Assembly (NCBI GenBank): GCA_027038965.1
Contig: JALWFG010000021.1
Location: 124,001 to 188,000, forward strand
Reading direction: 5' to 3'
DNA: 64,000 nt
Source of the DNA: Candidatus Desulfofervidaceae bacterium
Lineage (GTDB): Bacteria > Desulfobacterota > Desulfofervidia > Desulfofervidales > Desulfofervidaceae
Shown here: one piece after another, positions 46,418 to 55,437 of the stretch
Position numbering within the stretch: position 1 is the stretch's first letter
Layout: each line of letters begins with the position of its first letter
Program-made: the position numbers and the translations under genes
Notes under the pieces: generated by a model
What the model saw: the letters and a program-made list of their open reading frames with translations, nothing else
Told to the model about the DNA's origin: nothing
Databases searched by the model: none

Positions 46418-47609
46418 TTTCCTCTCCCCGTTTGTGTTTTATCTCCTCTATCAAGACTGGAATTACTTCAAATAAATCCCCTACAATCCCACAGTCGGCA
46501 ATCTCAAAAATAGGGGCTTCAGGGTCTTTATTTATGGCTACAATCCTTTTGGCAGACTGAATACCCACAATGTGTTGAATGGCCCCTGAAATACCACAGG
46601 CAATATACAATTTGGGACTAATTGTCAAGCCTGTTTGCCCAATTTGACATCGAGCCGGTAACCATCCTGCATCTACCACCGCTCTCGTGCCGCCAACTCG
46701 AGCTCCAAGGAGTTTAGCTAATTTCTCAACCAAAGGCAAATTTTGAGGACCTTTTATACCTCGGCCTACCCCAATCACGATTTCGGCATCGGTAAGATCT
46801 GGTCCCTCTATTTCTGTTTGAGCAAAAGAAATCACTTCCATAACATCATCCAAGCCATCCAGATTCGGCTCTAATTTAACAATCTTACCTTCATGTCCAG
46901 CTATAGGCTCTGTCCTGGGAAATATATGGGGTCTCACTGTAGCCATCTGAGGTCGGGTAGAGGCACAGGTAATGGTAGCCATGATGTTGCCGCCATAGGC
47001 AGGGCGCGTTTGTAAGAGAAGTCCAGTTTCAGCATCAACCTCAAGGCCAGTACAATCAGCAGTAAGCCCCGTTTCCAAAGCAGCAGCCACTTGGGGAATC
47101 AAAGACCTACCCCTAGAAGTTGCCCCTGCTAAAAAGATGTTAGGACGATTTTGCTTTATAAAGTCTATTAACACCTGGCCATACTTCTTCTCATTAAAAT
47201 CCTTCAAATCTGGATGTTCAAACAAATATACAATATCCGCTCCATAGGCAATCAGGTTATGGGCCTCCTCTTCCAATTCCGAACCAATGGCCACAGCCAC
47301 CAATTTTTGATTTAAAGTATTGGCCAGGCCCCTGCCCTTGCCTAAAAGTTCATAAACGACTTCGGCAAATTTTCCCCCTTTTTGCTCTGCAAACACCCAT
47401 ACATCCCTTGCATCTTCAATTTTCCTCTCTGGGGTCCCTTCAGGCAACTTTAACGCCCCTTGAGGGCATTTTTTGACACAAACACCACAAAGACGGCAGT
47501 TCTCATTTGTTTGGGGAAGCCCATTTTCCAATTCTATGGCCCCAAAGGGACATACTTTGACACATTCACCACATCCATTGCATTTATCTTTATTAAGAAT
47601 TAATTCCAT
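46410..47609 (-). CDS. etfA: Electron transfer flavoprotein alpha subunit with N-terminal ferredoxin domain
   Basis: 399 residues. The first ~60 carry two 4Fe-4S motifs (CNGCGECVKVCP and CRLCGVCVKKCP). The rest is EtfA with the FAD-binding C-terminal region: GRGIKGPQNLPL, GGTRAVVDAGW, GQTGLTISPKLYIACGISGAIQH and AINKDPEAPIF. The fused ferredoxin suggests electron exchange with ferredoxin or an Fe-S partner, possibly in bifurcation. It pairs with etfB and the acyl-CoA dehydrogenase directly upstream. Confidence 0.94.
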   Translation of the reverse strand: MELILNKDKCNGCGECVKVCPFGAIELENGLPQTNENCRLCGVCVKKCPQGALKLPEGTPERKIEDARDVWVFAEQKGGKFAEVVYELLGKGRGLANTLNQKLVAVAIGSELEEEAHNLIAYGADIVYLFEHPDLKDFNEKKYGQVLIDFIKQNRPNIFLAGATSRGRSLIPQVAAALETGLTADCTGLEVDAETGLLLQTRPAYGGNIMATITCASTRPQMATVRPHIFPRTEPIAGHEGKIVKLEPNLDGLDDVMEVISFAQTEIEGPDLTDAEIVIGVGRGIKGPQNLPLVEKLAKLLGARVGGTRAVVDAGWLPARCQIGQTGLTISPKLYIACGISGAIQHIVGIQSAKRIVAINKDPEAPIFEIADCGIVGDLFEVIPVLIEEIKHKRGEENV

Positions 47610-47618
47610 CTTACCCCT

Positions 47619-48398
47619 CTATAAAATAACTTCTTTTAATTTTTCACAGAGCTGTTTTACACATTCCTCTGGTTTGCCTGTCAAAATTATCTTCTCTCCC
47701 CTTGGAGGAGGACTGAAAATTTCAGCCACTCTTGTAGGAGAGCCGTTTAAACCAAGTTTACTCGGATCAGCCTCTATTTCAGCTCCACCCCACACAGAAA
47801 TTTGAGCCTTTTTAGCTCGCATCTTTCCCCTTATAGAAGGCACTCTAATTTCGCCAACTTCCTTGACAATGGTAACCAAGGCTGGGAGAGAAAGTTTCAA
47901 AACCTGAGTGCCATCATCCAGGTTTCTTTCTACAAACAGGACTCCATCTCTTATTTCTAATTTATAAACATAGGTAGCATAAGGAATTCCCAAACGAAAG
48001 GCCAGTTCAGGACCAACTTGAGCGGTATCTCCATCAATGGCTTGCTTACCGCAAAAGACAATATCATAGTCGCCAATCTTTTTGATAGCCTGAGCCAGGG
48101 TATAACTTGTAGCCAAGGTATCTGCCCCTGCAAAGGCTCGATCGCTTAAAAGGATGGCCTCATCCGCTCCATAGGCAATGGCCTCTCGCAAGGCCTCCTC
48201 TGCCTGGGGAGGACCCATACTCACTACTACAATTTCTCCTCCGTAGGCATCTTTCATCCTTAAGGCCGCCTCTAAGGCATAAAGGTCATAAGGATTAATA
48301 ATGCTTTTTACCCCTTCTCTTATCAATGTCCCTGTTTGAGGGTTAATTTTTACTTTATCTGTCTCAGGAACCTGTTTTAAACAAACAATATACTTCAT
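47619..48398 (-). CDS. etfB: Electron transfer flavoprotein beta subunit
   Basis: 259 residues, with CLKQVPET, NPYDLYALEAAL, VVSMGPPQAEEAL, GADEAILL and the GDTAQVGPELA nucleotide region. Partner of the ferredoxin-fused EtfA; nine-base gaps on both sides show a tight acd-etfB-etfA unit. Confidence 0.94.
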   Translation of the reverse strand: MKYIVCLKQVPETDKVKINPQTGTLIREGVKSIINPYDLYALEAALRMKDAYGGEIVVVSMGPPQAEEALREAIAYGADEAILLSDRAFAGADTLATSYTLAQAIKKIGDYDIVFCGKQAIDGDTAQVGPELAFRLGIPYATYVYKLEIRDGVLFVERNLDDGTQVLKLSLPALVTIVKEVGEIRVPSIRGKMRAKKAQISVWGGAEIEADPSKLGLNGSPTRVAEIFSPPPRGEKIILTGKPEECVKQLCEKLKEVIL

Positions 48399-48407
48399 AA
48401 ATTCTCC

Positions 48408-49556
48408 CTATTTGTATTCTTTGCTTAGCTCTCTAGCGATAACATTGCGTTGAATTTGGTTTGTTCCTTCATAAATTTGCAATATTTTGGCATCACGCAT
48501 CATCTTTTCTACTGGAAAATCTTTCATATACCCACATCCACCAAGGACTTGAACGGCGTCTGTGGTTACCTTCATGGCCATATCTGAAGCAAACAATTTT
48601 ACCATAGCCGCATACTTCGAAAAATCCTTTGGCTTGGTATCAATATATCTACATACGGTGTAAGTTAGGGCCCTAGCAGCCTCTATTTGGGTTGCCATAT
48701 CGGCCAGCATATGAGCTACCGCCTGGAAGTTGATAATTGGCTGACCAAATTGCTTCCTTTGTTTGGCATATTTTACCGCTTCATCAAGGGCTGCCTGAGC
48801 CAGACCTACAGCCAAGGCCCCTACTCCGGGGCGGGCATAGTCTAAAGTTTTCAAGGCAATGATATATCCCATCCCTTCTCTGGCAATAAGCCTGTTTTTG
48901 GGAATTCGACAATCTTCCAAAATAAGTTCACCAGTAGTAGAAGCCCTAATCCCCATTTTTTTCTCTTTTTTCCCAAATGAAAAGCCTGGGTCCCCCTTTT
49001 CTACAATAAAGGCACTTGCCCCTCTTGCTCCCTTCTTTTTGTCAGTAAGGGCAATAATGGTATAAATATCTGCTTCTGCTGCGTTTGTAATCCACTGTTT
49101 TGTGCCATTGAGGATGTAATAGTCACCATCCTTTACAGCAGTCGTCTTAATGGCCGAGGCATCGCTGCCCGCATCTGGTTCGGTTAATCCAAAGGCCGCT
49201 AGTCTTTCTCCACTAGCAATTTGGGGAAGGTATTTTTTCTTTTGTTCTTCATTTCCAAAAAGCACAATGGGATATGCCCCCAGTCCACTGGCTGCAAAGG
49301 CCGTAGCCACACCAGCACATCCCCAAGCAATTTGTTCTACCGCCAAACAGTTTTCAAAAGAACCAAAACCCAACCCCCCATACTCTTCGGGAATAAAGAT
49401 TCCAAAAAGGTCTGCCTGGGCCATTTCTTTTAAAATGTCTCTTGGGAACTCCTCTTTTTCATCAAGCTCTGCCCTAACAGGCACAATGCGTTCTTCAGCA
49501 ATTTTTCTGGCTACTTCCCTAATCATTTCCTGTTCTTCAGTTAAGGGATATAACAT
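48408..49556 (-). CDS. Acyl-CoA dehydrogenase (butyryl-CoA dehydrogenase-like)
   Basis: 382-residue flavoenzyme. AFGLTEPDAGSDASAI and KQWITNA flavin/substrate motifs, the ALDEAVKYAKQRKQFGQPI region, and the catalytic Glu in QIYEGTNQIQRN. This is the short-chain type. It sits in the middle of fatty-acid synthesis genes with its Etf, so it may work in the enoyl-reducing direction or in degradation. GGAGGTGTGA precedes the ATG. Confidence 0.93.
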   Translation of the reverse strand: MLYPLTEEQEMIREVARKIAEERIVPVRAELDEKEEFPRDILKEMAQADLFGIFIPEEYGGLGFGSFENCLAVEQIAWGCAGVATAFAASGLGAYPIVLFGNEEQKKKYLPQIASGERLAAFGLTEPDAGSDASAIKTTAVKDGDYYILNGTKQWITNAAEADIYTIIALTDKKKGARGASAFIVEKGDPGFSFGKKEKKMGIRASTTGELILEDCRIPKNRLIAREGMGYIIALKTLDYARPGVGALAVGLAQAALDEAVKYAKQRKQFGQPIINFQAVAHMLADMATQIEAARALTYTVCRYIDTKPKDFSKYAAMVKLFASDMAMKVTTDAVQVLGGCGYMKDFPVEKMMRDAKILQIYEGTNQIQRNVIARELSKEYK

Positions 49557-49570
49557 TCACACCTCCTTAT

Positions 49571-50542
49571 TTACCATTTTAATAAAATCGCTCCGTATGT
49601 AAAACCGCCCCCAAAGGCATCTAGAAGAACTAAATCACCCTTTTTTATCTTCCCATCCCTTACTGCCTCGTCTAAGGCAATAGGAATCGTTGCTGCTGAG
49701 GTATTTCCGTATTCATCAATGTTAACAATCACCTTTTCTAAAGGGATACCAAGCTTTTTGGCCACCATATTGATGATTCGGATATTGGCCTGATGAGGAA
49801 TTAACCAATCTACATCCCTGGCCTCAAATCCTGCCCTTTTGAGCACAATCCTAGCCGCTTCTTCCATGTATTTAATGGCATATTTAAATACCTCATTACC
49901 TTTCATTTTAACGAAATATTCCTCTTTGGCCACTCCAGGCTTAAAGGGCGGATGAAGAGATCCACCCCCAGGAACGCAAAGCAAATCCCACACCCGAGGG
50001 TCAGAACCAATATAAGAGGCTAAAACACCACCTTGGTGATTTCCAGCTGCCACTACAGCCGCTCCAGCTCCATCTCCAAAAAGAACACAGGTACTCCTAT
50101 CTTCCCAATTGGTCACGGCACTGAGAACCTCGGCCCCGATAACCAAGGCCTTTGTATGGGGATTATCCTTTATAAATTTTTCTGCAATAACTAACCCATA
50201 GATAAAACCTGTACAAGCAGCGGCAATATCAAAGGCGGCTGCTTTATAGGCCTTTAATTCATTCTGGACCAGACATGCTCCACTGGGGAGACGATAGTCT
50301 GGAGTAAAGGTAGCCGCAATGATTAAATCTAACTCTTCGGGACTCATTCTTGCCATTTCCAAGGCCTGACGTGAGGCCTCTGTGGCAAGTAAAGTCCAAG
50401 TCTCCTCTTGAGAACAAATCCTCCTTTTTTTGATACCAGTTCGCGTGGTAATCCATTCATCTGAAGTATCCACCATCTTTTCCAAATCCTGATTCGTAAG
50501 TATGCCTTTAGGTATACCCCTGCCTGTGCCCAATATTTCCAT
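49571..50542 (-). CDS. fabH: Beta-ketoacyl-ACP synthase III
   Basis: Primes fatty acid synthesis by condensing acetyl-CoA with malonyl-ACP. 323 residues. Catalytic triad Cys in DIAAACTGFIYG, His in LIPHQANIRI and Asn in EYGNTSAAT. One base separates it from plsX. Confidence 0.95.
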   Translation of the reverse strand: MEILGTGRGIPKGILTNQDLEKMVDTSDEWITTRTGIKKRRICSQEETWTLLATEASRQALEMARMSPEELDLIIAATFTPDYRLPSGACLVQNELKAYKAAAFDIAAACTGFIYGLVIAEKFIKDNPHTKALVIGAEVLSAVTNWEDRSTCVLFGDGAGAAVVAAGNHQGGVLASYIGSDPRVWDLLCVPGGGSLHPPFKPGVAKEEYFVKMKGNEVFKYAIKYMEEAARIVLKRAGFEARDVDWLIPHQANIRIINMVAKKLGIPLEKVIVNIDEYGNTSAATIPIALDEAVRDGKIKKGDLVLLDAFGGGFTYGAILLKW

Positions 50543-50543
50543 T

Positions 50544-51605
50544 TTACTGACCCACCACTTCCTTAATCTTTTCTGTAATTTTGCGCCAGCTGCTTCCCAT
50601 GATTAACTCCTCATGCTCTTTAAGACCCTTGGCCAAATGAGCGTTGACATCTTGTTTCACAAAGTTTGCTGCCATCTTAATTCCATTCTTGACCGCTTTG
50701 GCCTCAGAACGGCCATGCCCTACAATTACAGTTCCATTTACCCCCAAAAGAGGTGCTCCACCATACTCAGAATAATCAAGTCTTTGAAACACAGCTCTGA
50801 GCTGGTTTTTAACCAAAAACAACCCCAATTTAGCCATTATACTCTGTTTGACCTCTTTTCTTATAAGCTCCACTAGGCTTTCAATGACCCCCTCGCCAAG
50901 CTTTAAGGCCACATTGCCCACGAAACCATCACAAATAATCACATCGGCCTTATGGGGTAGAATATCTTTACCTTCTACATTACCTACAAAATTAAGAAAG
51001 CTCTTTTGCAAAAGGGCATGTGTCTTTTTTACTACTTCGTTACCCTTCGTAGGTTCCTCTCCAATATTCAAAAGGGCTACCTTGGGCTCTGGAATATTCA
51101 AAATATATTTGGCAAATACATGTCCCATAACTGCAAATTGAAGGAGATGGGAAGGCTTACAATCCACCATCCCCCCAACATCTATTACCACAGCATGTCC
51201 TTTAAGCGTGGGAATAATCCCTGCCAGGGCAGGCCTTTCCACTCCTTTTAACCTCCCTAAGGTAAACATGGCCGTAGCTAAGGTGGCGCCTGAATTCCCA
51301 GCACTAAAAACACCCTGGGCCTTACCCCCTTTTACCAGTTCCATGGCCACTTTAATAGAAGAGTCCTTCTTAGAGCGAATGGCCTCAGCCGGAGCATCGC
51401 TCATTTCAATCACTTGAGAGGCATTGACTATCTCTAAGGACAATCCCGTTGTGTTCTCAATTAAAGGCCTGATGAGACCTTCCTGGCCCACCAAAATTAC
51501 CTCTATGTCGTCGGCCTCCTGAATGGCCCATATGGCACCTTTCACCACCTCTTCCGGGGCATGGTCTCCCCCCATTGCATCTACAGCAATTGTTATTCTT
51601 GACAT
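50544..51605 (-). CDS. plsX: Phosphate acyltransferase PlsX
   Basis: Makes acyl-phosphate from acyl-ACP, the substrate of PlsY encoded at 33682-34308. 353 residues with VDAMGGDHAPEEVVKGA, FSAGNSGATLATA, VVIDVGGMVDCKP and GFVGNVALKLGEG. Standard position between rpmF and fabH. Confidence 0.95.
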   Translation of the reverse strand: MSRITIAVDAMGGDHAPEEVVKGAIWAIQEADDIEVILVGQEGLIRPLIENTTGLSLEIVNASQVIEMSDAPAEAIRSKKDSSIKVAMELVKGGKAQGVFSAGNSGATLATAMFTLGRLKGVERPALAGIIPTLKGHAVVIDVGGMVDCKPSHLLQFAVMGHVFAKYILNIPEPKVALLNIGEEPTKGNEVVKKTHALLQKSFLNFVGNVEGKDILPHKADVIICDGFVGNVALKLGEGVIESLVELIRKEVKQSIMAKLGLFLVKNQLRAVFQRLDYSEYGGAPLLGVNGTVIVGHGRSEAKAVKNGIKMAANFVKQDVNAHLAKGLKEHEELIMGSSWRKITEKIKEVVGQ

Positions 51606-51618
51606 AATGGCTGAATTC

Positions 51619-51801
51619 TTAGATCTCCTTTACTTCTATAATTTCCTCACCCTTGTATTTCCCACAGTGAGGACAAACGCGATGAGGCAACTTAGGCTCA
51701 TGGCAATGGGGACATTCAATCACATTAATGGCCTTCAGTTTAAAATGGGTTCTTCTTTTGTCACGCCTTGCCTTAGAAGTCTTTCTCTTTGGAACCGCCA
51801 T
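51619..51801 (-). CDS. rpmF: 50S ribosomal protein L32
   Basis: 60 residues: [17 protein letters not shown] start and a zinc-binding Cys4 pair (CPHC, CPHC). Normal size, in the conserved yceD-rpmF-plsX order. Confidence 0.96.
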   Translation of the reverse strand: MAVPKRKTSKARRDKRRTHFKLKAINVIECPHCHEPKLPHRVCPHCGKYKGEEIIEVKEI

Positions 51802-51834
51802 ATCATGCTCTCCTTTTTAGTAATAAATTTGATT

Positions 51835-52371
51835 TTATCCCACCTTTTTCTTCAACTGCTGCATGGCCTCATAAAAGGGACTAAACCGAGGCCGTTCACA
51901 ACTGCACCTTCCTTTATTCAGATTTGTCCCGCAAATGGGACATAAACCTTTACAATCGGGTTTACAAATAGGTTTCATAGGCACATTGAGAAAGATCTGT
52001 TCGGCTACAGCTTGATCAATATTTATTTCTACTCCGTCAAAAAACTCCACTTCCATATCTTCTCTTTTCAATCTTAAGGCCTCTGTTTGCGGACCTAACC
52101 ACCTAGGAACAAGCATAAAATCCATTGTCGCTTTAATAGGAAAATTAAAAGGCTCTAGGCACCTTGAACAAAATAATTGAAGAACAACATTAATTTCTCC
52201 TTTAATATGCACCTTCTCTGCTATTAAATTCAGATGAAGCTCTGCTATAACAGGCCTCACTAGTTCTACATCCAAAAAAGGCTTATCCTTTTCCGGTTGC
52301 CACCATCTTTCTTTCTTTTCAAAGTGGATATCTAAGCCTTCAGCCGGAATATCCTCTACTCTAACAATCAT
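51835..52371 (-). CDS. DUF177/YceD family protein
   Basis: 178 residues. The C-terminus carries the typical Cys-rich element: CKPDCKGLCPICGTNLN followed by CSC. YceD-type proteins are linked to 23S rRNA accumulation and co-expressed with L32. I start at the ATG at 52371, eight bases after AAGGA; a TTG one codon earlier is also open. First gene of the 12-gene operon. Confidence 0.9.
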   Translation of the reverse strand: MIVRVEDIPAEGLDIHFEKKERWWQPEKDKPFLDVELVRPVIAELHLNLIAEKVHIKGEINVVLQLFCSRCLEPFNFPIKATMDFMLVPRWLGPQTEALRLKREDMEVEFFDGVEINIDQAVAEQIFLNVPMKPICKPDCKGLCPICGTNLNKGRCSCERPRFSPFYEAMQQLKKKVG

Positions 52372-52399
52372 CAAACTTTCCTTTTAAAAAAGTGCATGT

Positions 52400-52428
52400 T
52401 AAATATATAAAAAAAAGGGGCTTGTCAA
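52400..52428 (-). promoter_or_regulatory. Promoter of the yceD-rpmF-plsX-fab operon
   Basis: On the minus strand TTGACA (52423-52428), 17 bases, TATTTA (52400-52405). The start codon is about 30 bases on. Its -35 shares bases with the divergent holA promoter. Confidence 0.55.
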
Positions 52429-52450
52429 GTTAAAGCCCTTATCCTAAGAT
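52422..52450 (+). promoter_or_regulatory. Candidate promoter of holA
   Basis: TTGTCA (52422-52427), 17 bases, TAAGAT (52445-52450), then GAGGAG and the GTG start at 52474. The -35 box overlaps that of the divergent yceD promoter. Confidence 0.5.
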
Positions 52451-52473
52451 AGCATATTTGAGGAGAAAGTAAA

Positions 52474-53514
52474 GTGCCCATTTATCCCAAAGAGAGATTT
52501 TTAAATCTGATAAGTAAAGGCGTTTCAGAAAGAATCTTTTGTTTTATAGGAGATGCGTTTCTTTGTGAAGAGGCAGCCCACCAAGTTATAAAACAAATCA
52601 CTACTGATAAAAATGTCCCTAAAGAAGTATTCTCAGACAATGAAATTAACTCAAGCTTTTTTGAGAAAAACACACATCAAGGTGGAAGTCTATTTGGCAC
52701 ATCAAAGGTATATTGGATTAAGGATGCTTCTCCTGAAAAATTGAATCGCAAAGCCCTAGCAGATTTCCCCCATTATTTAATCCTCACATTTTCTCAGAAT
52801 CCTAAAATTCCGGCTTTTTTGAAAGAAATCAGTTTCTTTGTAGATTTCACCTTAAAACCTAATGAAAAGCAGGCCTGGGCGTTAAAGATGGTTCAAACCT
52901 TATTTCAAAAGGCAAATAAAAAAGTCACTCAACCTGTCCAAAATCTCCTTCTAGAGCTTACAGGTTATAATTTGGCCGTTTTAAAAAACTCAATTCATCT
53001 GTTGCTAAATTACGTTGGCGAAAAAGAAATTATTGAAGAGCAGGATGTAGTAGAGATTATTCCTCCTTCAAATGGGGAAGGAATTTTTGGAATCGCTGAA
53101 AAATTGGTTACAATATCCTTAGAAAAGGTCCTTTTTTATGTAAGGAATCTCAATGATCAAGGCATTCATCCTCTGCTAATTTTGAGTATTTTGGCCAAAG
53201 AAATAAGATGTCTTATAGAAGTCAAAGAAATTTTAAACAAAATTAAATTAAGACAGTTGCCCTCTTATAATCAATTCATTAAAGGAACTTATTCTCTTTT
53301 CAAAAAAGAAACATCTACCTATCTTTTAACTTTACATCCTTATGTCATTTATCTTCTTTGTCAACGGGCCCAAGGATATGACCTCGATTTTCTAAAAATT
53401 CTTCATAAACATCTCCTTTTTACAGAAAGGGCCATAAAGAGCGCTCCTAAGCAAGCGGCTATCTATCATCTAGAAAGGCTCATTTTATTTTGGCACCAGG
53501 GCATCAAAAAATGA
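52474..53514 (+). CDS. holA: DNA polymerase III delta subunit (clamp-loader)
   Basis: 346 residues with overall HolA organisation: IFCFIGDAFLCEEAAHQVI at the N-terminus, TKVYWIKDASPEKL-like region, LLLELTGYNLAVLKNSIHLLLNYVGEKEIIEEQDVVEII and the C-terminal LERLILFW. The delta subunit opens the sliding clamp. Sequence conservation is low in this family. It starts with GTG after GAGGAGAAAG. Its end overlaps ispE by four bases. Confidence 0.82.
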   Translation: MPIYPKERFLNLISKGVSERIFCFIGDAFLCEEAAHQVIKQITTDKNVPKEVFSDNEINSSFFEKNTHQGGSLFGTSKVYWIKDASPEKLNRKALADFPHYLILTFSQNPKIPAFLKEISFFVDFTLKPNEKQAWALKMVQTLFQKANKKVTQPVQNLLLELTGYNLAVLKNSIHLLLNYVGEKEIIEEQDVVEIIPPSNGEGIFGIAEKLVTISLEKVLFYVRNLNDQGIHPLLILSILAKEIRCLIEVKEILNKIKLRQLPSYNQFIKGTYSLFKKETSTYLLTLHPYVIYLLCQRAQGYDLDFLKILHKHLLFTERAIKSAPKQAAIYHLERLILFWHQGIKK

Positions 53515-54353
53515 ATGACAAAATTTCTCGCTTGAAACTTCTTGCCCCCGCTAAGGTAAATCTAAATCTTTACATATTGGGTAAGCGTCCTGATGGATAC
53601 CATGAAATTTTTACCGTCATGCAACGGGTATCTTTATTTGATATCCTCCATCTGGAAAGAACCAAATTTGGGTTTGATTTCAGTACAAACCATTTTGAGT
53701 TAAAAGATCCCAAGACAAATTTGATTTATAAGGCTACTCAACTGTTTTTTAAAACTACCAATCTTAAAGCTGGAGTCAAAATTCACCTTATAAAAAAAAT
53801 CCCTATCGGTGCAGGCCTGGGGGGGGGAAGTAGTAATGCTGCCATTACTCTCTTGGGACTTAATTATCTCTTTAACAAACCATTATCTCAAAACGAATTG
53901 GTCAGCCTTGGCTCCCAAATTGGAAGTGATGTGGCCTTTTTCTTTTATAAAGCCCCAGCCATTTGCACTGGAAGGGGAGAAATTATTACTCCACTTCCAT
54001 TTAAAATTCCCTTTTGGTATGTAATCGTAAGTCCGCCAATCAAGGTTTCTACCGCTTGGGTATATGAGCAGGTAAGATTGACAAGAAAAAATTTTCAAAT
54101 TAAAATAAAATCTCTTTTAGATATACTCCAAAATTTGAATAACGACTTAGAAGCAGTTGTGACAGAAAGAGTTAAAGAGTGTAAAGTTGCCATAGAGCTC
54201 TTGAAAAATGCGGGAGCTCAGTATATATTATTGAGCGGTAGTGGAGCAAGCGTTTTTGCAATCTGCAAAGATAGGAAGGAAGCAGTAGGGATTGGCTCTA
54301 AATTGAAATTGCCCAGTCCTAAGTGGCAAGTTTTTGTAGTGAAAGGGTTGTAA
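53511..54353 (+). CDS. ispE: 4-diphosphocytidyl-2-C-methyl-D-erythritol kinase
   Basis: GHMP kinase of the MEP isoprenoid pathway, 280 residues. APAKVNLNLYI with the catalytic-site Lys/Asn, and GHMP loop PIGAGLGGGSSNAA. The GHMP loop is encoded through a run of nine G (53819-53827). LSGSGASVFAI is motif 3. The ATG overlaps the holA stop. Normal position upstream of tRNA-Gln and prs. Confidence 0.95.
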   Translation: MNDKISRLKLLAPAKVNLNLYILGKRPDGYHEIFTVMQRVSLFDILHLERTKFGFDFSTNHFELKDPKTNLIYKATQLFFKTTNLKAGVKIHLIKKIPIGAGLGGGSSNAAITLLGLNYLFNKPLSQNELVSLGSQIGSDVAFFFYKAPAICTGRGEIITPLPFKIPFWYVIVSPPIKVSTAWVYEQVRLTRKNFQIKIKSLLDILQNLNNDLEAVVTERVKECKVAIELLKNAGAQYILLSGSGASVFAICKDRKEAVGIGSKLKLPSPKWQVFVVKGL

Positions 54354-54358
54354 TTTAC

Positions 54359-54433
54359 TGGGGTGTCGCCAAGCGGTAAGGCACGGGACTTTGGATCCCG
54401 CATTCGGAGGTTCGAATCCTCCCACCCCAGCCA
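54359..54433 (+). tRNA. tRNA-Gln (anticodon TTG)
   Basis: TGGGGTG pairs with CACCCCA; D-arm GCCAAGCGGTAAGGC, anticodon stem CGGGA/TCCCG around CTTTGGA with TTG at 54391-54393, T-arm GGTTCGAATCC, CCA encoded. It lies between ispE and prs, a conserved order in many bacteria. Confidence 0.97.
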
Positions 54434-54468
54434 TTTTTTGTTTGGCCTAAATAGTTTGAGGATAAAAA

Positions 54469-55410
54469 ATGAAGGGAGAACTTAAGTTATTTACTGGCAA
54501 CTCTAATCCAGCCTTGGCCCAAGAGATCGCCAATTATTTAGAAACTCCTTTAGGGAAGGCGTTCGTAGGCACCTTTAGTGATGGTGAAATTCGGGTTGAG
54601 ATTGGAGAAAATGTGCGCGGAGCAGATGTCTTTGTCATCCAATCTACTTGTCCTCCAGTAGACCACAACTTGATGGAACTTTTGATTATGATTGATGCCC
54701 TTAAGCGGGCCTCAGCCAAGAGAATTACGGCTGTAATTCCCTATTATGGATATGCCAGGCAGGACCGAAAGGTCAAACCGAGAGTGCCTATATCCGCCAA
54801 GCTGGTAGCAGACTTAATTACCACTGCAGGGGCCAGTAGGGTATTGGCAATGGACCTCCACGCTGGCCAAATTCAAGGTTTTTTTAATATCCCAGTAGAT
54901 CATCTCTTTGCCGCACCAGTTATTCTTGAATACATCAAAGCCCATTTTCAAAATCATTTGGTAATCGTTTCGCCTGATGCAGGAGGTGTAGAAAGGGCTA
55001 GGGCCTTTGCCAAAAGATTAGGAGCTTCCTTAGCCATTATTGATAAAAGGAGAGATGCCCCTAATTTAGCCGAAGCCGTAAATATCATCGGTGATGTTAA
55101 AGATAGCATTGCTGTTATTCTTGATGACATGGTAGATACTGCCGGAACCCTGACCGAAGCCGCTCAGGTACTTATTACCAGAGGTGCGAAGGCAGTATAT
55201 GCATGTTGTACTCATCCGGTGCTTTCAGGACCTGCCATAGAACGTTTAACTCATTCTGCTATTGAAAAGTTGGTAGTTACCAATACTATTCCTTTAAAGG
55301 ACGAGGCCAAAAAGTGTGGAAAAATTGAGGTTTTATCCGTAGCTAATCTTTTAGGTGAAGCTATACGCCGTATTTATGAGGAGACTTCTATTAGCACCCT
55401 TTTTGTATAA
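54469..55410 (+). CDS. prs: Ribose-phosphate pyrophosphokinase
   Basis: Makes PRPP from ribose-5-phosphate and ATP. 313 residues. [31 protein letters not shown] and the PRPP loop [12 protein letters not shown] are canonical. Confidence 0.96.
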   Translation: MKGELKLFTGNSNPALAQEIANYLETPLGKAFVGTFSDGEIRVEIGENVRGADVFVIQSTCPPVDHNLMELLIMIDALKRASAKRITAVIPYYGYARQDRKVKPRVPISAKLVADLITTAGASRVLAMDLHAGQIQGFFNIPVDHLFAAPVILEYIKAHFQNHLVIVSPDAGGVERARAFAKRLGASLAIIDKRRDAPNLAEAVNIIGDVKDSIAVILDDMVDTAGTLTEAAQVLITRGAKAVYACCTHPVLSGPAIERLTHSAIEKLVVTNTIPLKDEAKKCGKIEVLSVANLLGEAIRRIYEETSISTLFV

Positions 55411-55437
55411 AAATCTTTGAAAGTGAGGTAGAAAAAG

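Noticed and set aside
53819-53827. Run of nine G in ispE as a phase-variation tract
   Set aside because: It encodes the conserved Gly-rich GHMP loop of an essential enzyme, so slippage would be harmful. No other evidence for switching.
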